From Acorus gramineus (lineage: Eukaryota; Streptophyta; Magnoliopsida; Acorales; Acoraceae): a DNA stretch of 64,000 nt. This document shows positions 35,226 through 47,750 of the stretch, in pieces. The notes under the pieces were generated by a model. That model had not been told where the DNA came from and did no database searches. It saw only the letters and a program-made list of their open reading frames with translations. Position numbers and translations under genes: made by a program. The stretch is taken from NCBI GenBank assembly GCA_030737835.1, contig CM060856.1, forward strand, positions 9,899,670 through 9,963,669. The letters run 5' to 3'. Each line of letters starts with the position of its first letter. Position 1 is the first letter of the stretch.

Positions 35226-38200
35226 CTACTCCTCTTTCTTGTCGGTATTATCAACTTCATCCTGCGAAGTCGAACTACTGCCAGAATCAGCTTCTGTCTT
35301 TGACTCATCAAACTCCAACAGCTGCATTTGTTATATCATCAGTATTAAATCTATGTTTGATGTACTATAATTAAATGGTGTGTGAACATAAAATGTGATA
35401 ATAGTCCATTATATGTCTGCATTAGGTGTATACAAGGCCATGCATTGAAGTAATACAATATAAATTTTTTTAGGGACACTAAACATCAACTTCACGGGAA
35501 AAATGCATGGGCATCAACAGAAAATAAAGGAAATGGTGAAAATGGATATGTAGATAAGCACTTGATAATAATCATGAATGATTCTGGTTTAGAAGGAATG
35601 CATACCATCACAAAATAAGGGTTTTTTTTTTTGGCAGGTAAGTGTTTTGTTTTATATTATGGTTAAATTTTATCTAATCAATAGGAGTAGGACTCGAACC
35701 AACCCATGACCCATCATTGAACAGGGGAGTACATCCTGCCAAGAATTGGTTTGATAAATAAAAAAATGGATTAAAGCGAATATTTTCTCAAAAAGGGTAG
35801 TGACAATATTACAAATGTGTTTTTTGGTCAATATGAAATTGACATTGGAGAACTCTAGCATCATAACAAAGGCGCAAGGTGAATTTATACATTACATGGT
35901 ATCTTCTGTGTCTAGTGCTTTATGTTTGAACATTTTTAAGCTTAGTTTTTTAAATAGAGTTATTCAAATACCATGCAAAGCATCATGATCACTTGATGAA
36001 ATATCAATAATATCAGACAAGCACCTCAGATATAATGTGATATATGGTATGTAACAAAAATAATTTTAAGCCTGTGTTCTAGAGTCACAACCCTATCAGA
36101 CACTAAGAAATCTTCACATGCCAATATAAGTGCAACATAAATTCCTACTGCATCTGACAATTTGATCCATCCGATATTGACACATTTGACATTAGGTAAA
36201 AAAATAAGATGAGCAAGCAAAGATAAACAGCCTGTCAGAGAGAGGAGAGAACAAACCGATTTTACTTCACCATTCCACAGGCAATGGACAGCTACAAAGC
36301 CAATAACACCAGGAACAATGTATAGAAGTGCAGGCTGCAACAAAGAAGCATGTTAAAAATACATAAAAATGTGTGTGTGTGTGGGTGGGTGGGGGGGGGG
36401 GGTTGGCATATTCATTACCTGTGCGGCTTGAAACCAATTCATCACGATGATTGTGACAATCAGCCCCACAGTGTATCCAGAAAATGCACTCTTGAAATAT
36501 CTGTTTTCTTTCCCTCTTGATGCATCAAACCTCAAAGCCAACGCAATAAAGATGCCTGAAAGAACAAATGTCCATGTTAATTTACAGCCATGGTCCAGAG
36601 TTAAAGAATGTTCATTTTAATCTTCAATCACAATCCATATATGCAGATTACAGCCCCATATTTTACAGGTTTTGGGACAATTAAGAATATCTACACATCA
36701 AGAGATGAAATAAATGTTTATATTCACATGATTCAGACAAGAGCCATAATAATCAAAGATGATCTTTTCATGTTTTTGGCACAACAAAGTGATATCAACA
36801 TGTGGCTTTTTCAATAAAATTAATTGTATGTATGAAACAGAGGGGCCAATACAGTCTGAATCGGATTGAATCCAAAATATGTTGGGAATGTCAAAAAATG
36901 CTCAATCTAGTATATTTTAAAACGATTAGGTTGAATATGATTGCAATATTCAGGGCATAATAAGTTGGATTCAAACAGGTTTGGATAGAGACATCTTCAT
37001 ATAAATACATGTTAATCGGATAGGTCCATCTGGACAAAGTCAGATCATTTTTTTAGGAACCTTACACATTTACAAAATCTGGCAAATATGATGTTCTGGA
37101 AAAAATCTCAGTATCACAATACCATGCAATAAGTGTCTTAAAAGAAGCTTGGAAAGTAGAAATCCTTACCAGGAATTACAATGTCACCGAGCCCAAGCAT
37201 GGAGAATGGTCGTGCAGAGTCAGATGTTGGAAATAATAGCTGAAAAAAAATGTGATAAACAAATGATGTGCATATCCACAAACTAAATTTTATTTGTAGG
37301 TCATAACACAATATGTAAAATCAAAATGTCTAACAAGTATCTGATTGCATAGAAAAGCTGACCTTTATAGGAGCATCAAAAGATTTCGCAACACTGACCA
37401 TCACAGGGGTGAAAAACACCCAGAAGATATCATAAACAAAAAGTCCGGCCTGCATTGGACAAAAGAAATAAGATACTACAAAACTGAACAAGCAACTACT
37501 TTCCAGAAAAAAGCACAATGTCAATGAAAGAGTAGTGTAATAGCTCATAACCAGTTAATTATCAGAACCAGTTTCCAAGAATGCATTTTCCCAAGCACTG
37601 TTTCGGGGGGTGACGCCGTATGTGGAAAACGAGTGGGAGATCGTGATTAGTGCAGTTAAAAACTCGGGGGTACACTGGGTCAGGGAATCAGGGTTTGAGT
37701 TTGTTAAAGACAAGTTTGTAATTGGTTCTTAATGTTTTTCTGGTCAGTTTTCAAGTAGGTTCCTCTTCAGCTTTGGCCAATTAGACCATGTATTTCTCAT
37801 TTGGGCCTTTCTTAGGGTGTATTTGTGTCAAAAGAAAAGTGAGGGAAAGTGATGAAAAGTGTAAATTTTCCCTTTAACCATCCAAAAATCTAGTGTTTGT
37901 GCCAAACAATGGAAAGAAAAATTTCCATCACTTTCCCTTTCCTATTTTGTCTTATTAGAAAAAGTGGGAAAAAAATTTCCCATTCTCCAGAAGTGAAAAT
38001 TTGAGAGAAAGTGATATAGAATTTGATGGAAAATTTTTCCACCACATGCTCAAACACCATGAAAGTTGGTCAAAAGGAAAATATTTTACTACTTTCCCTT
38101 TGATCCAAATTCCCTCCTTTTCTTTCATTTTCCCTTCAAATTTGTGCACAAACACACCCTTAATATATTACATGGAAGCCTACCATTTATTCAACAAAAA

Positions 38201-41200
38201 AAAGCATTCTCCCATTGATGTAGAATTGCTTGGAATGAAAGAAATGCCATATTTTAAAATACTTATGTCTGAAAAGTGCACCAAACATGTGCCAATAAGC
38301 CCAGACATAACTAACTGGGCCTAGTTGAAGGTATGAGAAAGGCATGAAATCTATCAGTCATCCCTGGCTTAGCCAGATGAGATATATACTGGATATAATA
38401 CCCAGAATACCAAGCATGCAGTTGAGAATGCTTTCAGTTGAAGCATTATCAAATATAAAACCACAGAATAAGTAGGTGTGAAGTAACACACATGCCCAGT
38501 TAAACCTCCCTGAAGCACAATTTTTATTTTGAAAAAATCACATTAACTTCAGGTCTTCACATGTTTAGTATATAGAAGGGATTTTCATGCTATGTGACAA
38601 ATAACAGAAATCAACACATCAAAAGTCTAACATGTATAATACATCAATATTCCTGCCATTTTTTTTACATGTCAACCACCAAATACGGGTCCAATTTATT
38701 TCAAATGCACTCTCTTTTAGAAAGTATGAACAGAACATCCAAAAGAGAGGAAGAGTGATGTTTGCAGAAGGCAAAAATCCCTACTGGCAAAGTGATATGT
38801 TAAACACATCAGAACTGAAAAGTAACACCGTTCATGCGGTTTGGGGCATTCCCTTTTTTTTAGTACAGAAATTAAGGCCTTCTTTAAAAAAAAAAAAACT
38901 CCATACATGTGGAACAAGTTGCACCACGACCATACTCAACATGGTATCTTATATGTTTTCATTTATTTGTTTTTTTGGAAAATGCAATAAAATTGACTTG
39001 TTTTGTATATTTCTGAGGTACTGCAAGAAAGACCTATATCAATATTTAAAAAAGAGATGGCTTTATAATCATGACTAGCCCAAGGTTTCACAACAATGCA
39101 AAACCACAGGAGAGGCAATAAAATAAAGGGAAAAATCCAAATAACCCCCTCCAAACTTCAAAAATCCAAATAACCCCATGTAAACATATACAGAATCCAA
39201 TTTACCCCTCCCGTCAGTTTCTTTAACTATAGCTTAACCTGACTTAAACCCGATGCTGGAAGTTACTATTATACCCTCCCCCATTTAACCCATTTGAGAA
39301 ACCCTAAAATCAAATAACACCTTCATTGTCTCCTCCGTCGGTGCCGCTGCTCGATCACCCTCATCACCGCTGCCCGGACCTCCTCCTCCAATCACTCTCT
39401 CCTAATTGTATTCTTATCGTCATTGCAATACCCGATATTCTCGGATCCATAATGTATTTTTTTCTATATATCTGAATGTGTGTATTGCACACATCTCCTT
39501 CTTTGCATATGTGAAAGTATATTTCTGGTTTTTTTGGGAATTAATACTACTCAAATACATATACCTAGTACCAATTTTCGTTTTTGAGATAGTTTTTTGT
39601 GTGTTCTGAATGTTTTTGATTTGTGTTCAAATGTGTATCATACAGAAACATGGATGAAGACACCTTGTACAAGGTGACTTTTGTCTATGATGGATATTGG
39701 AAACACGTAAAATCAGCTCATGGTCAGAGATATGTTGAAGGGTGGCAGTTTACAGAGATATTAGACTCAGATAAAATTGCGTTGATCGATTTATGGGAGG
39801 ATATTGGGCCGTGGTCCACCCAATTTGTCAAGCAAGAAGGGGAGGGGGGGCAATGCAACACACTGGCACCCAATCTAGCAATATCTAAGTTGTATACACT
39901 AACATAAGAAATACTAGCTTTTATTTTTTCAGTTTATAGAATTATCAACAGATAATCAACAATCTGATATAAGAAATACTTAAATTTTCTATTGCAGGTA
40001 CTTAGATGCAGTTTCCCAATCTGACAGGCAATCAACAATCTGAAGGTGTTGAGGGGCTATGGAGTAGATGTGATCAGACATGGACTCAAGTTTTTAACAA
40101 CTTTGTAGTCAGTTTGTGAAGTTTGTAGTCAGTTTGTACAATTGCAATTTTCTGTCTGCAGTGTTCAAATAGTCTGAGGCAATTTATGCAGTTTTAAAGA
40201 CAATGTATGCAGTATTCTGATAGTATATGAAGTATAAATTATGTATGCAATTTATTAGTGAGTCAAGGTTATGTTGTATTTTTATAGGTGTTTATTTAGT
40301 TTTTGCAATGAAAAATGTTTACAGGGCTGGCTATATGTAGTGTCCAGTCAGTTTGAATGCAGGGTTACGCAATATGTCAATCAATTTTTACATTGAACAA
40401 TTCAGATCCACCCAATTTGCTAGGTCCATTCAGATCCACCCAGCTAGATCTCTCTCTCTCTCTTTGAAGAAAAGAAAAAAAAAATTCAGCAGCAGGTGTG
40501 TTGTAGTCAAGCAGCAGGTGTGTTTGTTTTTCTTTGGGTGGGTGTGTTTCAAAAACAGAATAAGATGAGTGAAAAAAAAATAGAGAAGAAGGAATAAGAT
40601 GTGTTTAGATCCATAAATTAGAGGAAAAGGGGAGAGAGAGAGAAAGAGAGTTGATATGGATCACAACAACAGCAGCAGCAGCAGCACACCCATGAAATGA
40701 TTATTATCCCCCCCCCCCCCCCCCCCCAAAGCAGATCCATCCATATTCAGCCTGAAACTCAACAAGTTCTATGCAATATTCCCACAAGTATCCACACCAA
40801 ATGATTAATCAATTGTTTTAGTAAATAAACCAACCAACCAATATCATAAACACACATCATAAAGATCACTAACAGCTAGTAGACATTATCCAGATTCATA
40901 GAAACACTTCATTTTGCAAAAGTTTTTTGTTCAAACACTAATAGGCAGTATATTTTTTTTTGAGGAAAATTATAAAATGAAATAATCCGACCTGTCAGAT
41001 TTGAACCAGCACCCTAAGGATGGCTGAAAGGCTGAAACCAAACTACAGTTCTCCGCTCTACAAACTGAGCTAAGGTCTGTTTGGAGTATATTGGGTAATG
41101 CAAACAAGAGAATAATTCATTTGATACTTTGGAGTAACTGAACACCAATTACAACAACTAAGATTACAATAACAATTGGTTCATGCATTTCATCAAACAT

Positions 41201-44200
41201 ATGAAATGCATGAGATGAAATGCCTCACTATTTCCAACATCAAAGTGACTGTAGGGATCAATGGACACAGTAGAGATCGACAGTGACCGATGAGGATGGG
41301 TTAGAGAAAGAAACTCAGTGAATAACCAGTGGATGGAATTTATACACATATAGGAGAATGTGAGCGTATTTATACACATGGGAGATTATTCAATGATGGA
41401 GGATCTCAACGATCGGTTTGGGGGATCTCAACGGTCGATTGTCCAACAGTCTGAAATCTGCAACGGTCGATTTGGGGGAGGACATTCGAGGAAGAAGAAG
41501 GACTGATGGGAGGGGTAAAACAAAATTTGGTAGGGGGGTATTTGGATTTTTTTTAGTTTATGGGGACCTAAATGGATTGTTGAATTTTGAATGGGTTTAG
41601 ATAATGGAATATTCGAGGAATATTCCAATTCTGTTGGTGTTAATTTAACTCAGGGTGGTGATTTGGATTTTTGAAGTTTGCAGGGGGTTATCTGGATTTT
41701 CGCATGTTTGCATGGGGGGTTATTTGGATTTTTCCCTAAAATAAATGCAACAAATATTCCTACATGAGTTGCAACTCACCAGGAGGATTGCACCAGTTCT
41801 GACTAACAGAAATCAACAGGTCATCAACCGTATAGAAGCAACTCACATGCCAGTAATATCAACATTTTAAAAAAGGGGGAATGGCTTTATAATCATGACT
41901 TGACTAAAGTTCCACAACAACGCAAAACCACAAAAAAGGAAACTTATATCAATATTGAAAAAGGGATAGGTTTATAATCATGACTTGCCAAGAATTCCGC
42001 ACCAATGCAAAGCCACAAGAGAAGGCAATAAAATAAATATAACTAATATTCCTGCATGAGTTGCAACTCACCAGGAGGATTGCACCAGTTCTGAATGACC
42101 CCAAAGAAAGCATCTCAATTCCCTTCAGAATATAAAACAAATTAACTTGTGAGTAATCAAAATATACCAAATGTTAGATACCAGGAGAAAAATAAAATCA
42201 GTACAAGAACGATCTCCCTAATGGGAAAAGAACATTATTTATCAATAACTAAATCCACACATTGTTTGACAAATTGTGGACTTTTCATATGGCATAAGAA
42301 AAAGGGACACTGCAACAGTCCTTTTTTTATAAATAATAATAATAATAATAATAAAAGATAAACACAATGACACAATATTTTGATGTAAAATTCTGGACTA
42401 GACAAAGTTAATAAAAATAAAAAGAGCAACACTATAAGTTTCTAACATAACTTTCCTTGGGCAAGGAACAAGCAGACCTGAATGCAGAATGCAATCCCCA
42501 ATATATTGTTCGCTAGCCAATGTTTCCTTTTGGCATACCATGCACAAAAAAATGCTCCAGGAATGGCAGCAATAATCTGAGATTTTGTGAACTCCACCAC
42601 AGCAGCTGTGTAGTAATGATAGATGTTAATTTTCTTTGTAACAAAAATAGAATGTTGAGGGCGAAGACTACACAGGAAATCATCATTACTAGTACTCCTC
42701 TCCCCTAGAAACACTCAACTTTGAAGTTCGCATGTGTCAATGTCAATTAAATGCTAAAAAAATCAAAGGAATATTCTAAAATACAGGATTCTAAAAAAAT
42801 GCTAAACTTAGTTGAGGAGATTTATTGCAAGGTCCTCCAACTACATTGATGTCAGACATGCAAATACATCACATGAAGATTTTCCTCTGCCTTTTTTTTC
42901 CTATAAATAAAACTACGGGTGGTGTTTATCTCACCTTTCAATCTCACTTCTGATACCAGCATTAGACAAGCCAAAAACCAACATGCATCAGCATCATATC
43001 ACCATTGATTTGTTTTAAATAAAAAGAAAGGGAAAACATTTTTTAAAAAGAGTGGAATTTGATGGGAAAAAAATTCATTGGAAACAGACAGTTACATCAT
43101 CTCATACTAAAGGTGCCAATGAAGGAAAATCTAGCAAGTTGAAATAATAGTAGATGTGGATTGCAGAAAGCGAAAAGATATTAACAAAGGGAAATTTGAG
43201 GAATGACACACATACACTGGAAATATGGAAAACGCCAGCTAATGAGATGATCATTCCACTGGTTTGGAAGGAAGCGTTTAATTGAAGGTAACAGTGTGGC
43301 ACTGAGAAAAATAAAAAGAAGAGAAAAAAATCAGATGCAGCCTTCTAGAGTTCCAAGAAACTCAATGCATGTAAATGTGAACTTTCAGTTGTATGAACCA
43401 TACGGAACGAACATACGAAAATGCAATGATCCCCAGTACAAAAAAGTAGGATGTGAGAACGGCGTTAACCAGGTCCTTAGAGAGAAACTTGAAAAGCAAG
43501 AAGAGTGATAATAACATTGCACTCCCCACCAATGGAAACCGCATTGCATGTTCACTTGACATGGTCTCCTGGGATTTAAAGATGCCACATTTATTTTCAA
43601 AAAAAAACAAAAGAAGTCAGAATCAATCCACAAAAACAATCAAATAACCAAGTACAAAGGGCAAGATCCAGTAAGAAATTTAATAATGGTACCCATACAT
43701 ACAGTTGGTGGTGTTGGCTTGACTGACCGATAGCAGCCGACGTATACAGTCAAGCATGCCGTCAATATTACATTCACATTAGGATCTATCTTCACGACAA
43801 GTGGAGCGAAGGTAAGAGCTGCTCAATACCAAAAAAAGGATGAAGAAGAAAAAAGGAAAGAGAGAAAGAAAGTGAAAGAAAGGAAAGATACCAAAAGAAA
43901 AGTGAGATACATGAGTCTCCCAGGAAGTAGTAAAAGAAACATAGAGGGAACATGCTCGCATCCATCAAAACATAGGAACACTGAATGACAGGCTGACATA
44001 ACTCCTAAACCGTATCACATATTCAAGAAAAAATAAACTAACAAGTCTTAGCTCAAACAAAATCAAACCTGCAAGGCATCTAGTAGCACTATGGCAATCA
44101 ATTATTTATTAAGTAAAAATGTGTTCAGTAGCATGCTTCTCTGAATCTAAGGTTTCCAATATCATATCTCAGTCTCAATACAACTAAAAGGAGAAATCTT

Positions 44201-45534
44201 GCTTTTCTCATTAAATGCATCTATAAAACTTGTATTACATTGCTTCCATCTCCTAATCAAGGTCAATTTTATTTGGCTAGGGCTTTATGGCTTAGGATTT
44301 TGTCTCCGTGTAACAATCAAGCATATCCAACTAAATTGAATTGTTTCTTCTGGAACTCTAAATTGGTGTTATCTACCGTCTGTTCCAACATTTAGTTCGA
44401 TATGTACCAGGTTTTTCTTGTTGTATGTAGATTTAGTTTTTTTCCCCCAATGCTTATGTATTATTTTGTCATTCTAGAACCAATTCTGTGATAGATTGGG
44501 ATTATTATACAACAACTAACTGTGATAATTGATTGATCATGAAGATCCACAAATGCACCTCTAACATAGCCCTAGTGGCCCAATTTTGGGAGACTGCAGG
44601 GAAAATTGATAATCAGTAATTCAGTATTTGGAAGAGTGCATGGGGTAGGCGAGTTTGGGACCCCTCCCATAGGTCACTGGTCATACTGGTTGGTTGGTTG
44701 TCAGTTCATTATCCATCCCTTCCTTAGGGAGACAGAACTAAGGCAAGTGATGCTCTTTGAATATCTGCCTCATATACAATGTTGCAGCTTTGTTGTTCTT
44801 CCTGTTTTTCATTTTGTAATTTTTACTTGTTAATAAGTTTTCCTTCTTTTGTTTTGCTTGGTACTGCGTCCAAATTTTGTAAATGAAATCTGATTGCGGA
44901 GTCCCTACTCTTTGGCTGATTTTTTTGGGGGGGTCTGAATTAGTAATTATGTTAAGAGAATACATATCCAAAACAAGCACCTTAAAATATTGATTGTGAA
45001 ATACATTGAGAAAATCCATACTTTTGGGGCTTATTGGGAATATTCACCGTGAATATGATTGTTTATGTGCGCAAATGGGTATCAGTGTCATTTTATCATA
45101 TTTTGACTTCTCAAAGAATCTCAGTCATGTTGACCTGCCATTTTATGATACATCAAAACATGAATAAACGACTCCAAAAATGTGATTCAAAGGCACATCA
45201 TCACATACAGTCTTCCTTAATAAAATCATACACAAACGCGAATCTAATCCACGTCACTTGATTTTATCAGAAAAAAAAAAAATCAAACAATCAAATCCTT
45301 CTCATCCACATCACAATCATCATTCCTTAAAAGGAAATCCAAAAACATCCACAAAAAAGGGAAACCTCACCAGATCAAGCGACATGAAATAAAAATCAGT
45401 GAATCTGAAGCGGGAAAACCAGATCCAAAGCTGAAAAGAGCCAAAGCCCTATCTGATCGAGAAAGTAAAATCTTACCTGACAAGAGGAGACCAGAAAATA
45501 TCGGAGCGCCTCGGATCCCAGACGAGGCTGCCAT
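35226..45534 (-). CDS. SPP: Signal peptide peptidase (intramembrane aspartic protease)
   Basis: Eleven exons, in transcript order: 45534-45477, 43818-43703, 43568-43417, 43301-43216, 42605-42478, 42122-42072, 37449-37363, 37239 to about 37170, 36555-36419, 36334-36257 and 35321-35226. They splice in phase to 352 residues. This is a multipass ER-membrane GxGD protease that cuts leftover signal peptides within the membrane. The catalytic motifs are present: YD (Asp-204 in FVYDIFW), GLGD (Asp-245) and PAL (296-298). The C-terminus ends KKEE, fitting a KKxx ER-retrieval signal. Close to plant SPP throughout, except that exon 1 encodes MAASSGIRGAPIFSGLLLS where relatives I recall begin MKN/MKT...NLALAGL. 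The start is the only ATG in phase with the exon 2 acceptor that I found. Intron 6 is 4.6 kb and holds a MITE, a Mutator-like element and a partial copy of exon 6. The exon 10 donor is GTTTGT. Confidence 0.94.
37815..38159. mobile_element. Harbinger-type MITE (345 bp) in SPP intron 6
   Basis: GGGTGTATTTGTG and the inverted CACAAACACACCC bound the element. TTA lies on both sides (37812-37814 and 38160-38162). Internal AAAGTGA/GGGAAA tracts pair between halves. A related copy is at 56876-57166. Confidence 0.85.
39650..39907 (+). pseudogene. Fragment resembling the MULE transposase N-terminal domain
   Basis: The frame MDEDTLYKVTFVYDGYW...EGWQFTEILDSDKIALIDLW resembles the N-terminal PB1-like domain found at the start of plant MuDR-type proteins (a YxGG..., then DxDK/xSxxDLW pattern). 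It stops soon after and no zinc-finger SWIM or DDE region follows. The element context supports the reading; the family match is from memory. Confidence 0.5.
40986..41079 (-). pseudogene. tRNA-Tyr(GTA) pseudogene with intron
   Basis: Read on the minus strand: acceptor CAGACCT, D-arm TAGCTCAGTTTGTAGAGC, anticodon region CTGTAG followed by a short intron, then ATCCTTAGGGTGCTGG, T-loop TTCAAATCT and 3' CAGGTCGGA. This matches plant nuclear tRNA-Tyr, which carries an intron after the anticodon. Differences include an acceptor mismatch, GGTGC for GTCGC in the variable/T-stem region, and T-loop/stem changes at the B box. It is therefore probably not functional. It lies inside the Mutator-like element. 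Confidence 0.8.
41780..41802 (-). repeat. Partial duplicate of SPP exon 6 with intact 5' splice site
   Basis: Minus-strand CAGAACTGGTGCAATCCTCCTG followed by GTGAGTTGCAACTCATG copies the last 22 or so bases of exon 6 (42072-42093) plus the donor. Flanking intron DNA is duplicated too: TTTATAATCATGACT occurs near 39060, 41885 and 41970. The Mutator-like element later split one of these repeats. Confidence 0.88.
42335..42353. repeat. (AAT)n microsatellite in SPP intron 5
   Basis: A run of about six ATA/AAT units. A similar (AAT)n run lies at 47119-47141 upstream of LSM8. Confidence 0.8.
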
Positions 45535-46101
45535 CGTCGATGGAAACACGGATTTGACCTTTCGAGTGGGATTTATAAAGCGAGAGCGATTGAGGTTCCG
45601 TCAGATTGGGGTCGGCTTTTTTTTTTTTTTTTCTCATTCACAACATATGTTCTGTGAGTGTAGGAAGTCCACCGATGGGGTTTGTAAAGGGGAAGATCTT
45701 GGCCGTCCGATCTCATGATAGTAAGGTCGATAGACACGCAATGTTATGCTCTGGATTTTATAGAGAAACTTTTTATTTTTTATTTTTATTTTATTTTTTG
45801 GTGGGGGGTGTTTTAAAAAAGAGCTTCGATAGACACAATCCGTTTTACAGCTCCTTTTACAATCTATGTGATAACATAGTATATATTGTATCATCATAAT
45901 GTATGGGATTCTATCATATAATACATGACTCAAATTTTTTTTATTTTTTTAACATAAAAAAATATACTATTGTGTCTCAATATATATTTCATTTCATATA
46001 ACAACATGCGTTTCAAATGGTGAATGTATGATTAAAAAAAAATAGAATACACTGCAATTGAGGCTACAATGAGGTTGTTTGTATATATTTCCTTAAAAAA
46101 A

Positions 46102-46612
46102 ACTCATTCGATTGGGGTGGTCATCAATTGGCACGAGGCCTGAAAAACCAACCCACCCGAATCGAACCCGTAAGACCAAAACCTGTCTTGTTATGACGGA
46201 GGGCTGGACTCAAGTCTGCTTCTGGGACCTGGCCCATCCCTCGGACCAACCTAAACTGGGCCCATTCGGGTTGGCCCGTAGGTCCGCCCACGGGCCAAGC
46301 CCATAAGCCCATATAAGCCACTTGAGAGATAAAAGAAGGGGTTGCATATCTGTCGTTCTATCATTCCAATAAATATTGTTATTATATAATGATATAATTT
46401 TTCAACTAATTAATTTATTTTATTTTTTAATTTTAAAAAATCTAATTGATGTAAACATTTTTTCAATATATACCGTACATTCAATTGGTTTCAATATTAT
46501 ATTTTCAATTTTCATTTAAACATTAATATACAAATACATATTAAAAAAAATTAAAAATATAAACTTGTTTGAAATCTGGGCCCACATGTGGGCCCAAGCC
46601 TGAGCCTGGCCG
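46102..46612. mobile_element. Degraded non-autonomous hAT element between SPP and LSM8
   Basis: Left end TTGGGGTGGTCATCAA and right end CCTGGCCGCCTAA (inverted TTAGGCGGCCAGG) resemble the TAGGGGTGGCCA ends of the hAT element at 31928. GGCCC/GGGCC sub-repeats are present near both ends. The flanks share ATT..CGA only roughly, so the target duplication is eroded. Confidence 0.5.
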
Positions 46613-47139
46613 CCTAATTTTCGAGGTTGTAAATAAAATAACTTTAAGGACAAACCAAGATCGTGAATACAGGAACACAGATGATAATATAACAGATTGT
46701 TTAATTTATCTATGAATATGGCGCTCTTCTTCTAGTTGAAGAAGCTCTCTCATAATACCCTAGTGATTGGATAACTAAAGTTTTCTCATAATATCTTCAA
46801 CAACTGGTTTTCATGGATCTGGCAAAGAGTTAAGGAGAACATTACTCCTATACTTTAATATAAAAGTTATATGCCTCAAATATAGTTCACGTTACATGTC
46901 ATTAACATAGTTGATAGGTTCATGCATTGTGTGATTACTCGAATCCATTTTGCAATCACAAAAAAACATATTACGATGTGTACAAACCTTCATCATCAAA
47001 ATCTCAAACTACATCTAATTAATGATAAATCAAAACGACAAGTCACTCTACGACTACGCATAACATGCATCTATATAAACTTTACTTCATTGCAAAATGA
47101 AAACAGAAGTTCAAAAAATAATAATAATAATAATAATGA

Positions 47140-47340
47140 GGATTTTACAGTTTTAACCTTGCTCTTTCCTCGAATTTACGCCCCTAATCCCCGACTCTCC
47201 CTTGATGAGAGACAAATCCCTAACCCTAACAAAAATAAAACCCACCAAAATCACTCCTGCCCCCCTCACCGTCTCTGCATCCCCCGTTCCCGCTCGATCT
47301 GCTTGTCGGTGTCTGAGCTCCAACATTTCCCCGAAAACAG
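47140..47340 (+). promoter_or_regulatory. Probable LSM8 5' UTR with telo-box
   Basis: A pyrimidine-rich leader with TAACCCTAAC (47220-47229), ending in GAAAACAG|GTGAGCC, a good donor at 47341. A leader intron would join it to an acceptor before the LSM8 ATG (a candidate AG lies near 47633). The open frame 46922-47344 overlapping it has no domain. Confidence 0.5.
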
Positions 47341-47750
47341 GTGAGCCATCTCATCTAGGGTTTGTGTTGGACCAATAAGGAACTGATTCACCATGCATAA
47401 AATTCAAAAAGGGAAACTTTGTATTAGAACAAAAAAATGGAGTCTCTTGTGAGTTGGGTTGAGGTTTGTTTTCTTGAATAAAGCAGCTGTTTGGATGCAC
47501 TAATCAATAGTAATACCACCCATGTATTATGTATTCTTCTGCAACTGATTTTGGATGATCACACTCTGATGGTTTTGGGATCGTTGTGAATAAGAATGGC
47601 TAGCATATTCACGTTTTGGCTTTTTGTGATCAGGTTCGCATTGGGAAGGACTGCTGATTGACCAGGTGTTCTTTGTGAGACATTCCCATCAGGTCTCTTA
47701 GTGTTGAGGCTCAGCTTCTCTCCTTTGCAAGTCTTGAGGAGAATCTGATT

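Larger units (their letters stand above)
39128..41736 (+). mobile_element. Mutator-like element (2609 bp) in SPP intron 6 with 9-bp duplication
   Basis: The ends GGGAAAAATCCAAATAACCC are inverted copies, perfect over about 20 bases and continuing imperfectly for over 100 bases with repeated ATCCAAATAACCCC units. They are flanked by TAAAATAAA (39119-39127 and 41737-41745). The interior includes a short frame resembling the N-terminal domain of MULE proteins, a (C)20 tract (40708-40727), CAG and CT runs, and a degenerate tRNA-Tyr. There is no transposase catalytic domain, so it is non-autonomous. The right terminal region shares GGAATATTCC and TTTAACTCAGGG with the foldback element at 24250. 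Confidence 0.94.

Noticed and set aside
35680-35750. tRNA-like B box (minus, GGTTCGAGTCCTACTCC) in SPP intron 11 side
   Set aside because: No A box, acceptor or anticodon arms could be paired; perhaps an old SINE piece, but not supportable.
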